From Branchiostoma lanceolatum (Eukaryota > Chordata > Leptocardii > Amphioxiformes > Branchiostomatidae): 64,000 nucleotides of DNA. The notes below the pieces were generated by a model that made no database searches, was not told the DNA's origin, and worked only from the letters and a program-made list of their open reading frames with translations. Made by a program: the position numbers and the translations under genes. Below, piece after piece: positions 21,149-33,900 of the stretch. The stretch covers positions 11,062,734 through 11,126,733 of the forward strand of contig NC_089738.1 in the NCBI RefSeq assembly GCF_035083965.1. The letters are read 5' to 3'. Position 1 is the first letter of the stretch. Each line of letters starts with the position of its first letter.

Positions 21149-24100
21149 TTTTTCTTCATATATTGTTATATTCTGTTTTTAGGGACTCAAAATAAAAATA
21201 AAAAACCTACCCAGTCATTGAGTGAGCCACCCTGCTTAAAGAAAACAGAAATATATCTTAAATAGATAATACGCACCTCCCTCGAGATGATACCAAGGCG
21301 GCGCGCTCTGCTGCCCAGCACAAAGGAGAACTCGCTGACCTGCGCAAGCCCTGCGGCCACTAACCACTTCAGGGACGACTGTCGTGAGGTCAGGAACAGC
21401 CCCAGCACTGCAACCCCCACGATGAACTGCAATAGTCAACAACACCAAATAAGTCAGACTGCTTCATCTTTGAGAACCTCAGTATGAGACCACATACATG
21501 ATGCAAACATGAAGGTCATATCTGTTGATGTCATTATACTCAGTTAATAAACAATGTCTATTTGTCGTGGCATATAGATATTAAGCACTTGATACAATGC
21601 AACCATATCACATCTTGTCCATGTTGCTTACCTTTAGTGAGACCACTACCAGAGTCATGATAACGAGTATGCTCAACTCATACACCACAAAGGTTGGGAA
21701 CACATGTAGACCTGCACAGGAAATAACAAGCAGAAGAGCACAATTAGATCTCGGATGGAGGCCAGTGCTGCCAGTTACACATTTTGTTGTTTGAATGTTC
21801 AAAAGCAAAATGTTAACTAAAAAAGTGATAGCAACATGCAGAAATACTTGTCATCATGAAGTTTGCTTGTGAACATGTATACATATTATGTGAGTACAAA
21901 GGCACTTTCAGTTATAATTGTGCGCATTAAAAAAAGAGGTAATGCAGTAAATGCACGTCATGATATAAGATTGCAAACAAAGAAGGACCAATGGAAGCCA
22001 TAGGACTTATTCTAGAATTTGTCTAATGCAAATAAGTCTTAGCAATTCTTTTTAAAAGTTCTGTGTACTGCATAACCATTATGTTGAATACACGCAGCTA
22101 TGAAGAAAGGTAAACTCTATTACACTTCACAAACTTCAACAAACTGCCAGACCCTCACCTATTGTAGCAAAGAAGATACTGGCAAATATGTCCTTGACAG
22201 GGTCGATGAGACTGAGCAGTTCCTCCACCACCTGATGGCCCTGTGAGCTGACCAGTACACCCGCCAGGAAACAACCAACTTCCATGGACACGCCCAACAC
22301 ATCCGTCAGCTGGGGGGAGGGTAGGAATCAGACATCTTAGTTACACTGTGTGGATTATCTAACACACACACAAACACACACAGAAACACACAGATATACA
22401 CACAGGAACACACACCCAGTACACAAGCTAGGAAACAACCAACTTCCATGGACAGTCGCCCAACACATCCGTCAGCTGGGGGGAGGGTAGGAATTGGACA
22501 TAAATGTTAGCTTCACTGTGTGGATTCTCCAACACGATAGACAAGGCGATCAGAGATGGCAGACTTCACCCTCTTAACCATAGTGCTTTGCAACTCTTGC
22601 AATCCCACAGACAAAAATAGCAAAATTGAGGATGTATGGCAACACTGTATTGTGTATATATATACTGGGGATTTCAGAAACACAGACACATGGGCACACA
22701 CACAAATACATATACACAAACACACACAGACAAACACACTGACAAATATGCATACGGGCACACACAAACTGAGACACGTGCAGACACACACACAGACAGA
22801 AACACTCACACACAGAGACACAGACAGACAAACACACACACACAGATAGACGCAGAGAGAGACACACACAGAGGCACACACACACATACTCACACACACA
22901 CACACACACACACACACAGATACACACAGACACTGACAGGCACACACACAAAGAACTCTAATACCAACATTTGTAGCTAGGACACTACTAACCTGTAACA
23001 TGAGGAAACAGAGGGCCACTGTCCCCATCAGCAGCATCTCCTTACTGCCCTGCAGATGGAGTCTCCTGAAGAATGGGGACATCAGGTACTTGGACAGGAC
23101 GAAGCTGAGTCCCAGGACCACGATCACTGCCTCAAACAGAGACATGATGGCCTTGACTGTGTCCCAGGCTGAGCGCGAGCCTGTGGTAGACTGACCTATG
23201 ACCCCCGGTGGGCCCGACGGGGCCAGGGTGGGCAGGATGGCCATGATGAGGCCCAGCATCACGTCTTGCATCACCAGTATACCCAGCAGGATGGAAGAGT
23301 AATCCAGCTCACTGGAGACTGAGCAAGCACAAAATAAAACACATGGAGTTACAAACAGTATATCGGTTGCATTGGCCTCACAGTCTGTGTGTTTGTAAGT
23401 TTCACTTCAGTTGCCTCTGATTCCATGAATGTAAATAATATCTTTTGCTTTCATCTGACAACTCAAAAATTTCAGCTTGCAATATCTCTCTCTTATACAC
23501 TTGCTGTTTCATACAGTGTTATCCCAAGGACCATATATGTTATATTATATGTATGTGCTCTTGTGGGACCAATATATTCTATACAATATATACAGTGATG
23601 TTAACTAATCTAAGGCTGGGGTTTAACATTGTCATTCAGGGACATGGCCTGTCAGGTTTAAACTAGTGTCCTTTCATCTCTATCCAAGGGTTAGACAAAA
23701 AATGGTTTAGATTCAAAATGGAGGAGTAAAAATGTAAACAATAAATATTGACTTGAGGAAAACAAGAAAATTAACTTAAGTTAGACAAGATAAAGAGCTA
23801 AATGATCTAAAAGATTACAGCAATATGTTAAAAATTGTCCCTCCTCCATCCCTACTGTATCATAAAGTCCTAGCCTGTGGTAAAAGTGCTGGAACAGTGA
23901 TCAGCTCCAAGAAAAGACTATCATGCTAACTTATCCATTGTCTAGTTTCATGTTACACTTGAGTTGTGGAGAATTGTTTATGATGATAGAAATTTTTCTC
24001 ACAAGCCCTACTTGTCTCCAAATGAGCTAACTTAAATCTCTGCACACATCCTTTTTCATCACATTGTGCCTAGCATATTGTTATAGTTACCTTAACAGTT

Positions 24101-27100
24101 TTGTGCATTAGAAAATTGGTTTGTCATACTTTCTCTATAGCCTTATAAATATCATATTTAACAGGTGGTTTCTCCCAAAATAAGAATAAAGGGCAAGCAT
24201 GTGTATAATAAACCTCTCAATTTATAGAAGCAAAATTTGTAGACCACAACATAATAAAGGAAAACACAATATTGATATGGGGCTAATGCATTATTATAAG
24301 CTGCACGCCACGCCACCATGGTATGCACATTGCACAAGCTGAAACCTTAAGCACCAACCAAGGCAGGAGAGGAAAATGTGCACCTTACACTAAGTTACAG
24401 CCATAGTAGGAAAAACAACTACCTTTGCCAATCCATTTAGAATTTCCCAATGGTTGTTCTGATACCGCTGGGCCATCATGATCATGCTGAACTAGATCTA
24501 GACAGAGTTCCTCGTTGGGAACAACGTCTGTCACCATTGGTTAAAGCAAGAACACAGAAACCTTCATGTTAGGAACTAGTCTAGATTTAGGAAAAAACGC
24601 CAAAGGTTTTTAATGATGGGGAACCACCAAACTTCCGACATATCAGTTGCTATATCTATGCATTACAAGATGCACTGGAGACGCCTTGATAGAAACTGTC
24701 ACCAGCAAACTGCTATAATTGTGCATGGCGGCAAATTTGGCAACATATTTAAAGCAGACCAGAGTATTTGAAACTTTTTTGAAAATGTTTCTTCAAAAGG
24801 CTCACAGTGCCCAAAAAAGGAATTAATCAAAATCAAAAGCAAGAGTTGTGCACCAAGGCCCCTTTTGAATAACACTTATTCTACAAGCTGATACTCAAAG
24901 CATAATACAGTATCTGTTGCAGATAGGTATGACTTCTAACATGACTTTGAACCCTCTCCCACAAATACAAGTTCAAGATTATACAGTTGTAAGAAGACAA
25001 GGATGAATATTGACTCTATGACAGCTGACTACAATCTGATGGGAGCTACATAGGTAATGAATCTTCATTGAGACAATATGATCAGTGAAAGGACACATGA
25101 TATTCACTCACATCCCTGTCTCAAATGCTGCTCATATATTCCAGAACCACAACACAACTTTTCCAGGTTAACTACAAATCAGGCTTGTAACAGCTACAAT
25201 ATACTCGTTGGTGGATTAATCGTAGCCTCTAATCTATATCAAGATACAACATTTTTGGACTACCCGTATCACCTTGGGGTATCAATGCACACCTGAAGAT
25301 GGTATATAAACACTTAACATTGTAATCAGGCCCTACAATATACGTATATAATGTTAATTCTAAACATTTCTATACCCTGGAACCTTCATCAGAAATGGTT
25401 CAGCTTAAAACAGTATAATTGTTTAAATGAAGTTTAGATTTACCTACTGTCTTCATACCATAATCTAAAAATGTAGTGGTTCTCTTGTGTCGGATTGAAA
25501 CTTTACTAGTAATTCATTCTACATACAATGACTCCTACCAAATACAGGTGAACTTCGATGCAAAGATCTTGATAATTACAAAATGTGCAAGACTTACCAC
25601 TGGTATCAGGGTCGTCATGCTTGTGGTCCGACCGCGCTGAGGTGCTTAAGAACCTGACTACCAGCGGGGTGCTGGACAGGGACAGGCAGGCGGACACAAA
25701 CACGCTCTGTTTCCAGGAGATGTCCAGAGGAAACCCCCACAGGATCCCACACAGCACCATCAGGAGCATCATGGCCAGGCTGCCCAGGACTGCTACCTTC
25801 CATGTCTGGTGGAACAGAGATAAGATTATGGGACAGTTTAGGCAGGGCTGGATATTTGTTTTTGGGTGCACATAAATTTGGATGAACAACATACCAGTAC
25901 TGCTGCTACTAATGATGCTGATGCTACTGCTACTACTACTGCCACTGCTACTATTACTACTACTGCTTCTACAACTACTGCTTCTACATGTACTACTACT
26001 GCTTCTACTACTACTGCTGCTACTGCTTCTACTACTACAGCTGCTGCTACTAATACTACTGCTACTTCTGCTACAGCTACTACTACTGCTACTGCACCTC
26101 TAAATACTTATAGCTTAATAAATAATACAACAAATGTTCCAATATTCTTTTATATGCTTAGATGTCAAGAATATGCTGTACGCTAGTGTACCTATACGTA
26201 TGTAACCCTACACAAAAACCTATAGGTGCACCCATAATCAAAAGGTAGGTGCACAGTTTTGGGCGCACAAAGTGATCTACACACAGTACTTTTAGCTCTA
26301 TTAGGCCAGAAAATCTTGTGAACAAAATGGCTGCACTCTTTGTTATTGCATCCTAAAAACTGTAGAAAAATTACACCAAATAGCATATTTAAGAACTTTC
26401 AGTGGACTGAAAAATGAAGTGCAGGTAAAACTTGTGCACTGGGTAATCAGGAAGAAGTATTTCAAACCCTGCTTGATGCCACGTGGCCACTCACCTTTCT
26501 GAGTTTATCAGGAGAAAACTCCATCCCAACAGTAAACAGGATAAAGAACACTCCAAACTCTCCCAGGGTCTCCACCTGCACAACTGCCTACAGCGACAAT
26601 GGGGAGGAGAAACATGTAAATAAGGATGCAAAAAGAAATACACACTTAAACCACTACTTGACTAGACCCAACATACAAAAGTGGCTGCATCTATCAATGT
26701 TATTAGGAGGGTACTATGATAATGTCCATACTAGCCCCCTGCTGTAGCATAGCATTGCATGACATTGCTTGCATAGCTATGTGGCCCAAGGGCCAAAGAA
26801 ATGGAGATGGACGCCACCCTATAGCCACTGCCAATGTCTATCATAGGAGGGCACACAGTCAACAAACTTTGGCCATATTTGTTGATCACTAGAGAAAAGG
26901 TCGCCAGATTTAAAAATTGTCAGAGATTCGAGCATATCTTTTACCTAAAAATCTACCCCCATCACACCTGCAAACATCGGTCAATCTCTTAAAAAGACAT
27001 GCAATGATAGAAAGAACACAAGGCGTATTACAGTCAAAAATGTCAAGAGAGCTTGCAAATTTGTCAGTTAATCAATTTTCTATTGTGTGAGAGTCGGGCA

Positions 27101-29219
27101 TATACACCATATGATATGGAAAGGACTTAACTTAATGATAACAATGACTTTCCCCCTTTTTTTTAAATCTAAATACATGTAATGACATGATACCTTGATG
27201 ATGTTGAGTCCAGCTGGGCCCAGGACCAGCCCTGTCATGACATAGCCAAACAAGGTGGGCAGGTGAAGAATATTGCACAGCCACCCCCACAGGAATGACA
27301 TGCTCAGGATCATGATGATATCCTAGAGGCAAAATAACCAATAAATCAATCAATCAATCAATCAATCATTAGCAGACATCAGGGTCTGATGAATGTCAGC
27401 TTCAGATATGCATAGGTCTCGCCAGGTTGGTCTAATAACGTTAACCAACATCAAAATATTTGTCAACTTCAAGAAAATCACAGGCGAAGTTGAAAATTAC
27501 AGATATTGGATTCTTGAATAATTGTAGACTTTGCAATGAAAATTCAACTTCCAGGTGACTCAAAATGCTGGCTGTTAATAAAAAGTTACTGCGAATCTTG
27601 AAATGTTCATGTGTTTTTTGTTGCCCTTTATGCAATGCCTCTCCATGCAAAATTATCACACCGCAAATATCTATTTTTGTGATATAGTATTCTTTCAACT
27701 GCAAATCAAAAACACTGGGAAACCCTACCTTTCACTCCTAATGCAAAATTAAAACCCTGCAAAAATAGATGAATTCACAGTACCTGGATCAGCTGCTTGT
27801 GTGCGAGTGGTGTGGTAGAGTCCTTGGCCTTGGTCAGGATGTACTGGTTGTTTCTGGAGTCCACAAGCATGCTCATGCCACCATCGTCCACTCCTGACTT
27901 TGAGTCATTCGCCTTCCCAGGATCCTCGTTCACTCGCACCACGGCTTCTATCAGCGCACCCTGAGCCTAAGGAAGGGGTGTACATGTTGTCTGTCAAACA
28001 CTTGTACTAGTGATCTTATAGTTTGCTGTAAACTACGTATACAGCTTAAATGATAGCTGTTTATCATAGCTTGTGGCTTGGGTATGCTTGCTTAGAGTTA
28101 GATTAATATTAGTATCATTTCTATCTCTGATTGGGAGGGATTTAGCCTAGAACGTGTGACTCAAAGCCTACTCTCACTTACTTATATTTCAGGGAAATGT
28201 CAAAATATCAAACAATCACAAGTGAAGTATCAAATAGTGCCAGAATAGTCTACAATGAAGGAACCAGGCTAGAGGAGCAAACTGGAGCAGGAATAGGATG
28301 GCTAAAATAGAGGAAGACTTAGTGGAATGATGTCTCTGACTCATGGTTATCAAATGATGGGGTACAAAACTACAAAGGGGGCATACAAAAAATTTAAACT
28401 GACTAAAAAAAGACCACATATGCTTGGAGTGTACCAAATGGCTAACAAATCCTTCGTACGCTTTTCACTTTCAACTATTTTAGCTAACAGCTGGAAAGTA
28501 TAGTTGCAAATTAAAATACTCACTTTTCTAGATTCATCGAAAACATGTTCCTGCAGTGTCTCTTCTAACTTGTCAGCAGCTTTGGCCACGTCAGCGAGAA
28601 TTTCTTCCAGAAAGGTGGAACTGTTAGCCTTCTTTGCCTGTTCTTGTACCTTATTCTCCACCCGTACCAGTTCACTATACTCTTCCTCTTCCTGTAGAGT
28701 TGCAGCTTTCAATGCATCAAGTCTCTGTAAACTTGCCTCTCTCATGTAAGAAATGTCTCTATAATTGCCCGACAAAGCATGCTTTAAACTGTGCACAGCC
28801 TGGAATATAGCAGTTTCACTATCGTTTAATTCTCTTTGGAAGACAATAAAAGTGTGAATCTCAAACTTCTTCTCTTCTTCTGTAGCGTCCTTCTTTTTCT
28901 CGACAGAAGCGATTCCTTGGTTCAATCTGTTCATGATCCTTTTCTTCAAGTCCAAGAGGCCTTGTAGGTGGTTACAGGACCTATCTGTCCACTCAGTCCA
29001 TCTGTCCTTTGCTCCAGGTGCTTTTTGGATTGGTGGTTTGATAGGCAACTGTACTGCCCGTCTTAACAACCCATGATCGATATCGAATTCTCGTTTTTTC
29101 TGCTTTTCAATTTCTTTCTTGTTTTCAGCCTTCTTTTGCACACGTTTGGTACTGGCATGTTTTATCAACACAACAAACAGTATCAGTAAAAGCAACGCTG
29201 TTAGATGTTTGGAAACCAT
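19886..29219 (-). CDS. TMCO3: TMCO3-type coiled-coil cation/proton antiporter
   Basis: Ten exons give 713 aa (human about 677): 29219-28524, 27966-27784, 27322-27194, 26587-26495, 25805-25598, 23318-22993, 22309-22159, 21711-21632, 21426-21277, 20011-19886. Residues 1-22 form a hydrophobic signal or anchor ([20 protein letters not shown]). Residues to about 232 are charged and helical (coiled coil). A linker with [16 protein letters not shown] follows, then a CPA2/KefB-like antiporter core from about 294. Conserved blocks are [88 protein letters not shown] and [19 protein letters not shown]. The family is predicted to exchange monovalent cations for protons in membranes; the substrate is not settled. 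An ATG 27 codons upstream in frame exists, but the chosen start puts the signal at the N terminus. Confidence 0.93.
20319..20972. mobile_element. Inverted-repeat element with GGCCACAGCAAGTAA ends
   Basis: AAGGCCACAGCAAGTAA, then TTTTTATGGATGACATC, at the left is mirrored by GATGTCATCCATAAAATTTA, then CTTGCTGTAGCCTAA, at the right. Inside is an imperfect tandem duplication of about 140 bp (GGTGTTTCATTGCATATGAA near 20469 and its relative near 20609). No ORF is convincing. A lone copy of the right end occurs at 31468-31500. It lies in TMCO3 intron 9. Confidence 0.55.
21071..21148. repeat. (GATT)n/(GGTT)n microsatellite
   Basis: Tetranucleotide run in TMCO3 intron 9. Confidence 0.9.
22359..22953. 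repeat. CA-rich low-complexity tract in TMCO3
   Basis: Interrupted (CA)n, CACAGA and CACACG runs occupy most of TMCO3 intron 6. They surround a duplicated exon fragment at 22415-22530. Open frames here on either strand are repeat artefacts. Confidence 0.85.
22415..22530 (-). pseudogene. Duplicated, frameshifted 5' end of TMCO3 exon 7 with its acceptor
   Basis: It closely matches 22252-22365, the start of exon 7 plus about 55 bp of upstream intron: AGGAAACAACCAACTTCCAT, ACACATCCGTCAGCTGGGGG, GAGGGTAGGAAT and CACTGTGTGGATT. The copy carries two extra bases in the exon part (GACAGTCGCCC instead of GACACGCCC), which shift the frame to an early stop. It precedes the real exon in the transcript and keeps an intact acceptor. 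Confidence 0.75.
24423..24527 (-). other. TMCO3: Possible alternative cassette exon of TMCO3 (105 nt)
   Basis: On the minus strand, a pyrimidine-containing tract and GACAG acceptor at 24528 are followed by 105 nt with no stop in the frame set by exon 5. It ends with a donor AAAG/GTAGTT. Length and phase (1 to 1) would let it be included without a frame change. It would add 35 residues, including [19 protein letters not shown], in the loop after the HKHDDPDTS region. Human TMCO3 has no such insert as far as I recall, so it is only a candidate. Confidence 0.35.
25903..26102. repeat. (CTA/CTG)n trinucleotide repeat
   Basis: About 200 bp of ACT/GCT/CTA triplets in TMCO3 intron 4. Long open frames over it are low-complexity artefacts. 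Confidence 0.9.
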
Positions 29220-29448
29220 CTTGTGAAGTTTAAGTATCCTAGTGGAATGAAACGGTCTAGTAATCATTAGTATCGGAAATAATCTCTTGACAAATATCAC
29301 GTGGTTGTCTATAATTTGGTCACAAAGGTTACATTTGTTGTCACATTAGGAATCAAACCCATTGCACATTAGGAAAAACAATTCACTACAGTGAAATACT
29401 ATAAAACACAGTTCAGCCAACTGGCTGTATATCCATTTGTTGAGTAGT

Positions 29449-29574
29449 TTATGTCCAGAGGTTGTACACAAAGTTCATCATATTGGTGACAAGAAGCATC
29501 AGGCCCAGGACGATCCCCATCAACACCACTGCGCTGATGGCATTGTTAGCCATGGCGTTGGAGGTGTCTGCCAT
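29449..29574 (-). CDS. Candidate 41-aa single-pass membrane microprotein
   Basis: The ORF runs MADTSNAMANNAISAVVLMG, then IVLGLMLLVTNMMNFVYNLWT, then TAA. A short polar N terminus is followed by a hydrophobic helix (about residues 13-33) and an aromatic tail. A good acceptor (CCCCCCACAG) lies 23 nt before the ATG, so the ORF could open a 3' exon. The stop codon is only 230 bp upstream of the TMCO3 ATG on the same strand. It could therefore be a separate small gene or an upstream cistron of the TMCO3 transcript. I do not recognise the family. The composition looks like a real small membrane protein rather than chance, but there is no homology support here. Confidence 0.45.
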   Translation of the reverse strand: MADTSNAMANNAISAVVLMGIVLGLMLLVTNMMNFVYNLWT

Positions 29575-30938
29575 GCTGAATAGGGCTGCTCACGATATCT
29601 GTGGGGGGGACAGTTTGTGGATGGTGTCTTACTGGAAGAAAAGAAGGACATTGTTACCTGGTATTCCATTCCAAAGCGAGTGAAACATTGTTTTTGGCTA
29701 GCTCAGTTTTTGTGTGTTTCCGTCACCTACGTGAAAATGGTGAAGTCTGCCATCTCTGATTGCCCTGTCGTCGATGATTCTGTGTCCTTTCCTTTGAAAA
29801 GAAGTGAACTACAGGTGATGTTGATGTTTCCTCAAAGGTCTTAGACCATGCTGTAACGTTACACCAACAGTCACATCGTTGTGATCTTTAGATACAGTCT
29901 AGGAATGCTTTTTCAAAGACGTGTCACTCCATTGCCCGGCCGTGCCGGAGGCCACTTATCTAAAACACCGGTTGTTCAACTCAAAACCTTTGAGTATGTA
30001 ATTAGCTGACCCACCTGGCCTTTTAATTTCAGGTCAATACTCGATGGACTACACTAAAAAATAAGGTCAGAAGGGGGTTGATGCAGTGGGGGAGGGGGGA
30101 AAGGACACTGGGGGACACTGGGGGGGTCTAAGAGGGTGAGACTGGGGTGTATGTAAAGCTAGATTTTGACAGTGGTAACGTTACATGGGGTGAAACAGTG
30201 TGATAGGATGAATGAGTAAGACACGTCTTCAACACCCTTCCACATTCATTTTTTGGTACAGCCCAATCATCACAAAAGAGCCCCCCCACCCCCATGCACC
30301 CAAACTGATATTAATCATTTGTGCACAGAAAATCCACAAAATTGAATTCTTATGGGTGGTTATCAACTGTTCCAATGTGACACAATATATGTTTTGGAGA
30401 TAAATTAACGAATACCAACCTAAAACGAACCGATATCATTCACACATCAGCAGACAACCTGACAACCTTCACTTGTTAGGAACAAACCACCGTTCACTGG
30501 AGGGGGTGAAATATGTGTGACTGTTGTTTCAGAAATAATCCAATATCATCAGTAGAAAATATCTTAATTTCGATTTGTTTTCTTTCGAAAATATTTGAAG
30601 ATTTGTGACTTTTTTTAACGTTAAGAAAAAAATGGCAATGAAATTTTCTCCCCCTCAAAATTCTTATGTTGAGCTTGCCCAACCATTGGTGTTGCCGATC
30701 GTCAGATTTGACGTTCGGGTGGAAATTATCGGTGGTTTTCAAACAATTCTCACGTTAGGGAAATGAATGGGCATTCGCAATCGATCTAAGGATATTTCAA
30801 TATTCATTTCTCAGCATATTTTAGCGAAATTTGATCAAAATCGCCTGAAATTTGGAGTGATATCTTGGGTAACCTCTGACCTCTATTGGAACGCTTGCGC
30901 AGTGTTGGCTAAGGTTGAACAAGGAACTCCATGGGAAG
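29575..30938. promoter_or_regulatory. Divergent intergenic region, TMCO3/small ORF versus DCUN1D
   Basis: No further gene is supported. It should contain the promoters of the plus-strand DCUN1D gene and of the minus-strand small ORF/TMCO3 unit. It holds a G-rich tract (30081-30140) on the plus strand. No TATA box could be assigned with confidence. Confidence 0.45.
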
Positions 30939-33900
30939 ATGGTATGAGCTGCGCAATTCTTGGTATTTTTCCTCCTTACAATCATAATTCACGTCATTTG
31001 ATAGCGCTAAGTCACACACACCACTCACACTACCTTTCTATCGTTCAAAGCACAAGCTGAAATCGTCGCAAAAGGAGAAAGTCCGCCAGTTCATCGCCTT
31101 TACCCAGACTGGTGAAAAGACCGCCATTTACTGTTTGTCACAAAACGACTGGAAACTCGACATCGCCTCCGACAACTATTTCCAGAACCCAGAAGGGTAC
31201 TACCGAGAACACAAGCCCGCCGTCGACAGAAAGAAGCTCGAGCAGCTTTTCAACCGATATAAAGGTGGGTAGAGAGCCTGTTTTGTCTTGATTTGAACAC
31301 TAAAACATCAACCATTGTCATGTCATATTTTTGTATCGTTGACTCATCTTTGAGCAACAGGCTAGAACATAGCAAGAACATCATGATCAGATACACTGTA
31401 GTCTATTTGTGAACTTCACTTATCTTCTGATTTTAACTTTATCTCCAAGGATGTTGTTGACATTTAAGTCATCCATAACACTTACTTGCTGTGGCCTTAA
31501 TAGATGTTCAACTATTCAGGAATAGTTGAAAACTGATGCTTGACAGGTACAAGCAAATATCATCAGTCCACCCCTGATGTCATTTGATGAATTTTGATGA
31601 ATGCTGTAAATGTATTTTAGTTCGCATGGGTTTAATTTTGCAGTAGGGAGAAAATGGAGTATTCGAGGTGGTTTTAAGTTCACGTTTGAATTTATAATAG
31701 TAGCTCTACAGTAAAAAAATTGGAACGGCTTTTCGTGTTGGTTTTAACTTTAAGTTCGTGGTAAAGCGTTTACGTTGGAAACCACAAAAATCACAGCAAA
31801 CATTTCTGCATTTACACTATTAGTACTGGTCTCATATTCAGTTTCTGTCAATCTGAGTCAACATCTAAATCTAGCAGGGTACTGCTACTACCATTCTTTT
31901 ACCCTATGTAACTTGTCTGTTGATTGTCATACGTTTTTGATATCCCACTATTTGATGATTGTAATCGAGAAGGTCCAACGCCGTGCTGTACGGATCATTA
32001 TGGGCGCGGACTACACGTCTTACACTGATGCCTGTGTTCACTTGGGTCTACCCTCCCTCCAGACACGTCCTCTTCAACTGGTCACGAACTTTGCGAACAC
32101 TCTTAGTCAATCTGTACATTTCCAACACCTTTTGCCATCCACCAGAGGTCACATTAGTAGGCGCCAAACTAGACCGTCGCATAAACTTAACGATCCTCGT
32201 TGCAATACAAACCGATATCGCAACAGTGCCGTACCATTCATTGTCCGCTTGCTTAATACGTATATGTAATGTCTATCTCTAAGATCTTTGTATATTGTCT
32301 TAAAGAATTAATGGTTTTAAAAATTAATGTGTGTTTGTATCATAGATTTCGTATTCAATTGTGTAATGATGTGGATGAATTTTAATGTGAATGCTACAGC
32401 AACAATTCAGTCCGTTGACTGCTACTGTTGAGCATTATTTTACCTTCTGAAATAAACCATTCATATTTGTATTATTTTGCTGATTTTCCTTGCAAATGAT
32501 CACTATAATGTGAGAGCCAAGGGGCTCCAATAACAAAAGCATCTTTTTCTAATTCTTTCATTCTCAAAAGACTTCGAGTACTACAAGTCCAATGTGCCAA
32601 TACTATAGTAGAAGCTATATATTTTATGTAGAAGTTATAGGTATAATTGCAGATTCATTTATTTTTGTGGGGACTTGATTTTGCGGTAAAAGAGATTTTT
32701 GTGGTGCTTCAAGTTTGCGGTCGAAAAAAATCTGTCCGCACAGTAGTAATCCACATGTACGTTGAAAATGTATATTATCCTGAATTTGTGGAAAGTACAC
32801 CTCAAAATATGTGAAAATAAAGCTAATACAAATATCTGTCTTGTCATTACTTTGTGTTCCTTATGTTCTCCTATAGATCCTCATGAAGAAGATAAGATTG
32901 GAGTGGAGGGGGTGGCCAGATTTTGCGATGACTTGAACCTGGACCCCGCCAGTAGAGCAGTTCTGGCCATAGCATGGAAATTTAAAGCGGCAACACAATG
33001 TGAATTCACTAAAAAGGAATTCATGGAAGGAATGACAGAGTTAGGGTGAGTCCTGCCATTCATAATGCCTTTCTTTGGTTTAACCTTCTCCCTACTGCCT
33101 AACTCTGTAACCAATAGAGAATTGGGTGCCAAACAGCTACTTCAGAGTGCTAAAGGTTAAGCTCATGTATTAGTCAGGTAAGTTACATGAAGCTGTGAAT
33201 ATCATAACTGTCTTAACCCTGCACTGGTGCTATCATTTTTTTATGCTACCGTAGCAGATAAAATTTTAGTGCTACCACAATATATCCTTACAAGTATATT
33301 AGTTTGGGGTAGTCACTATCAACACTTATCAGCTAGCAAAATCTAGATCATACAAATCTTCCAAACACATTGCAAAGGTACATAAAATCAATATTGTGTT
33401 ATAACAAATTCCAATAAAAGGAATAATAAAAGCATTGTATGTTCCGTAGTATTTTGTTGTCTAGTATTAACATATCTGAACATCAAAAAGGCTACAGGTC
33501 ATCTTTTGCATCAGGTATAGCCATTAAGTATTTTTTTCCTATCTATGATATTGATATATGTTTGTGTCTGTATTCATGTATATTCATGCATGTATATGGT
33601 CATGCAGGTGTGATGGAATGGAGAAATTAAAGAATAAACTTCCCATGGTTGAAAATGAACTCAAGGAGCCCAGCAGATTCAAAGATTTCTACCAGTTCAC
33701 CTTCACCTTTGGAAAGAACCCAGGACAGAAAGGAATGGGTGAGTGTGTTTATCTGTTTGTTTGTTTGTTTGTTGTTTTTTGTTTAGATGTACATGTACCA
33801 AAACAATCTCATGTGTCATCTGTTTGAAGGACAGGTGAATTTGACTTTTCATAGTTTTCTATTTTTGGCATATGAATATACAGTAGGTTATATTGGGGCC

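Noticed and set aside
22513-23274. 253-codon minus-strand open frame rich in Cys, Val and Ser
   Set aside because: Only 22993-23274 is genuine TMCO3 exon 6. The remainder is translation of a (GT)n tract beyond the exon donor.
25866-26186. Thr/Ala- or Leu-rich open frames on the plus strand
   Set aside because: Translation of the (CTA/CTG)n trinucleotide repeat in a TMCO3 intron.
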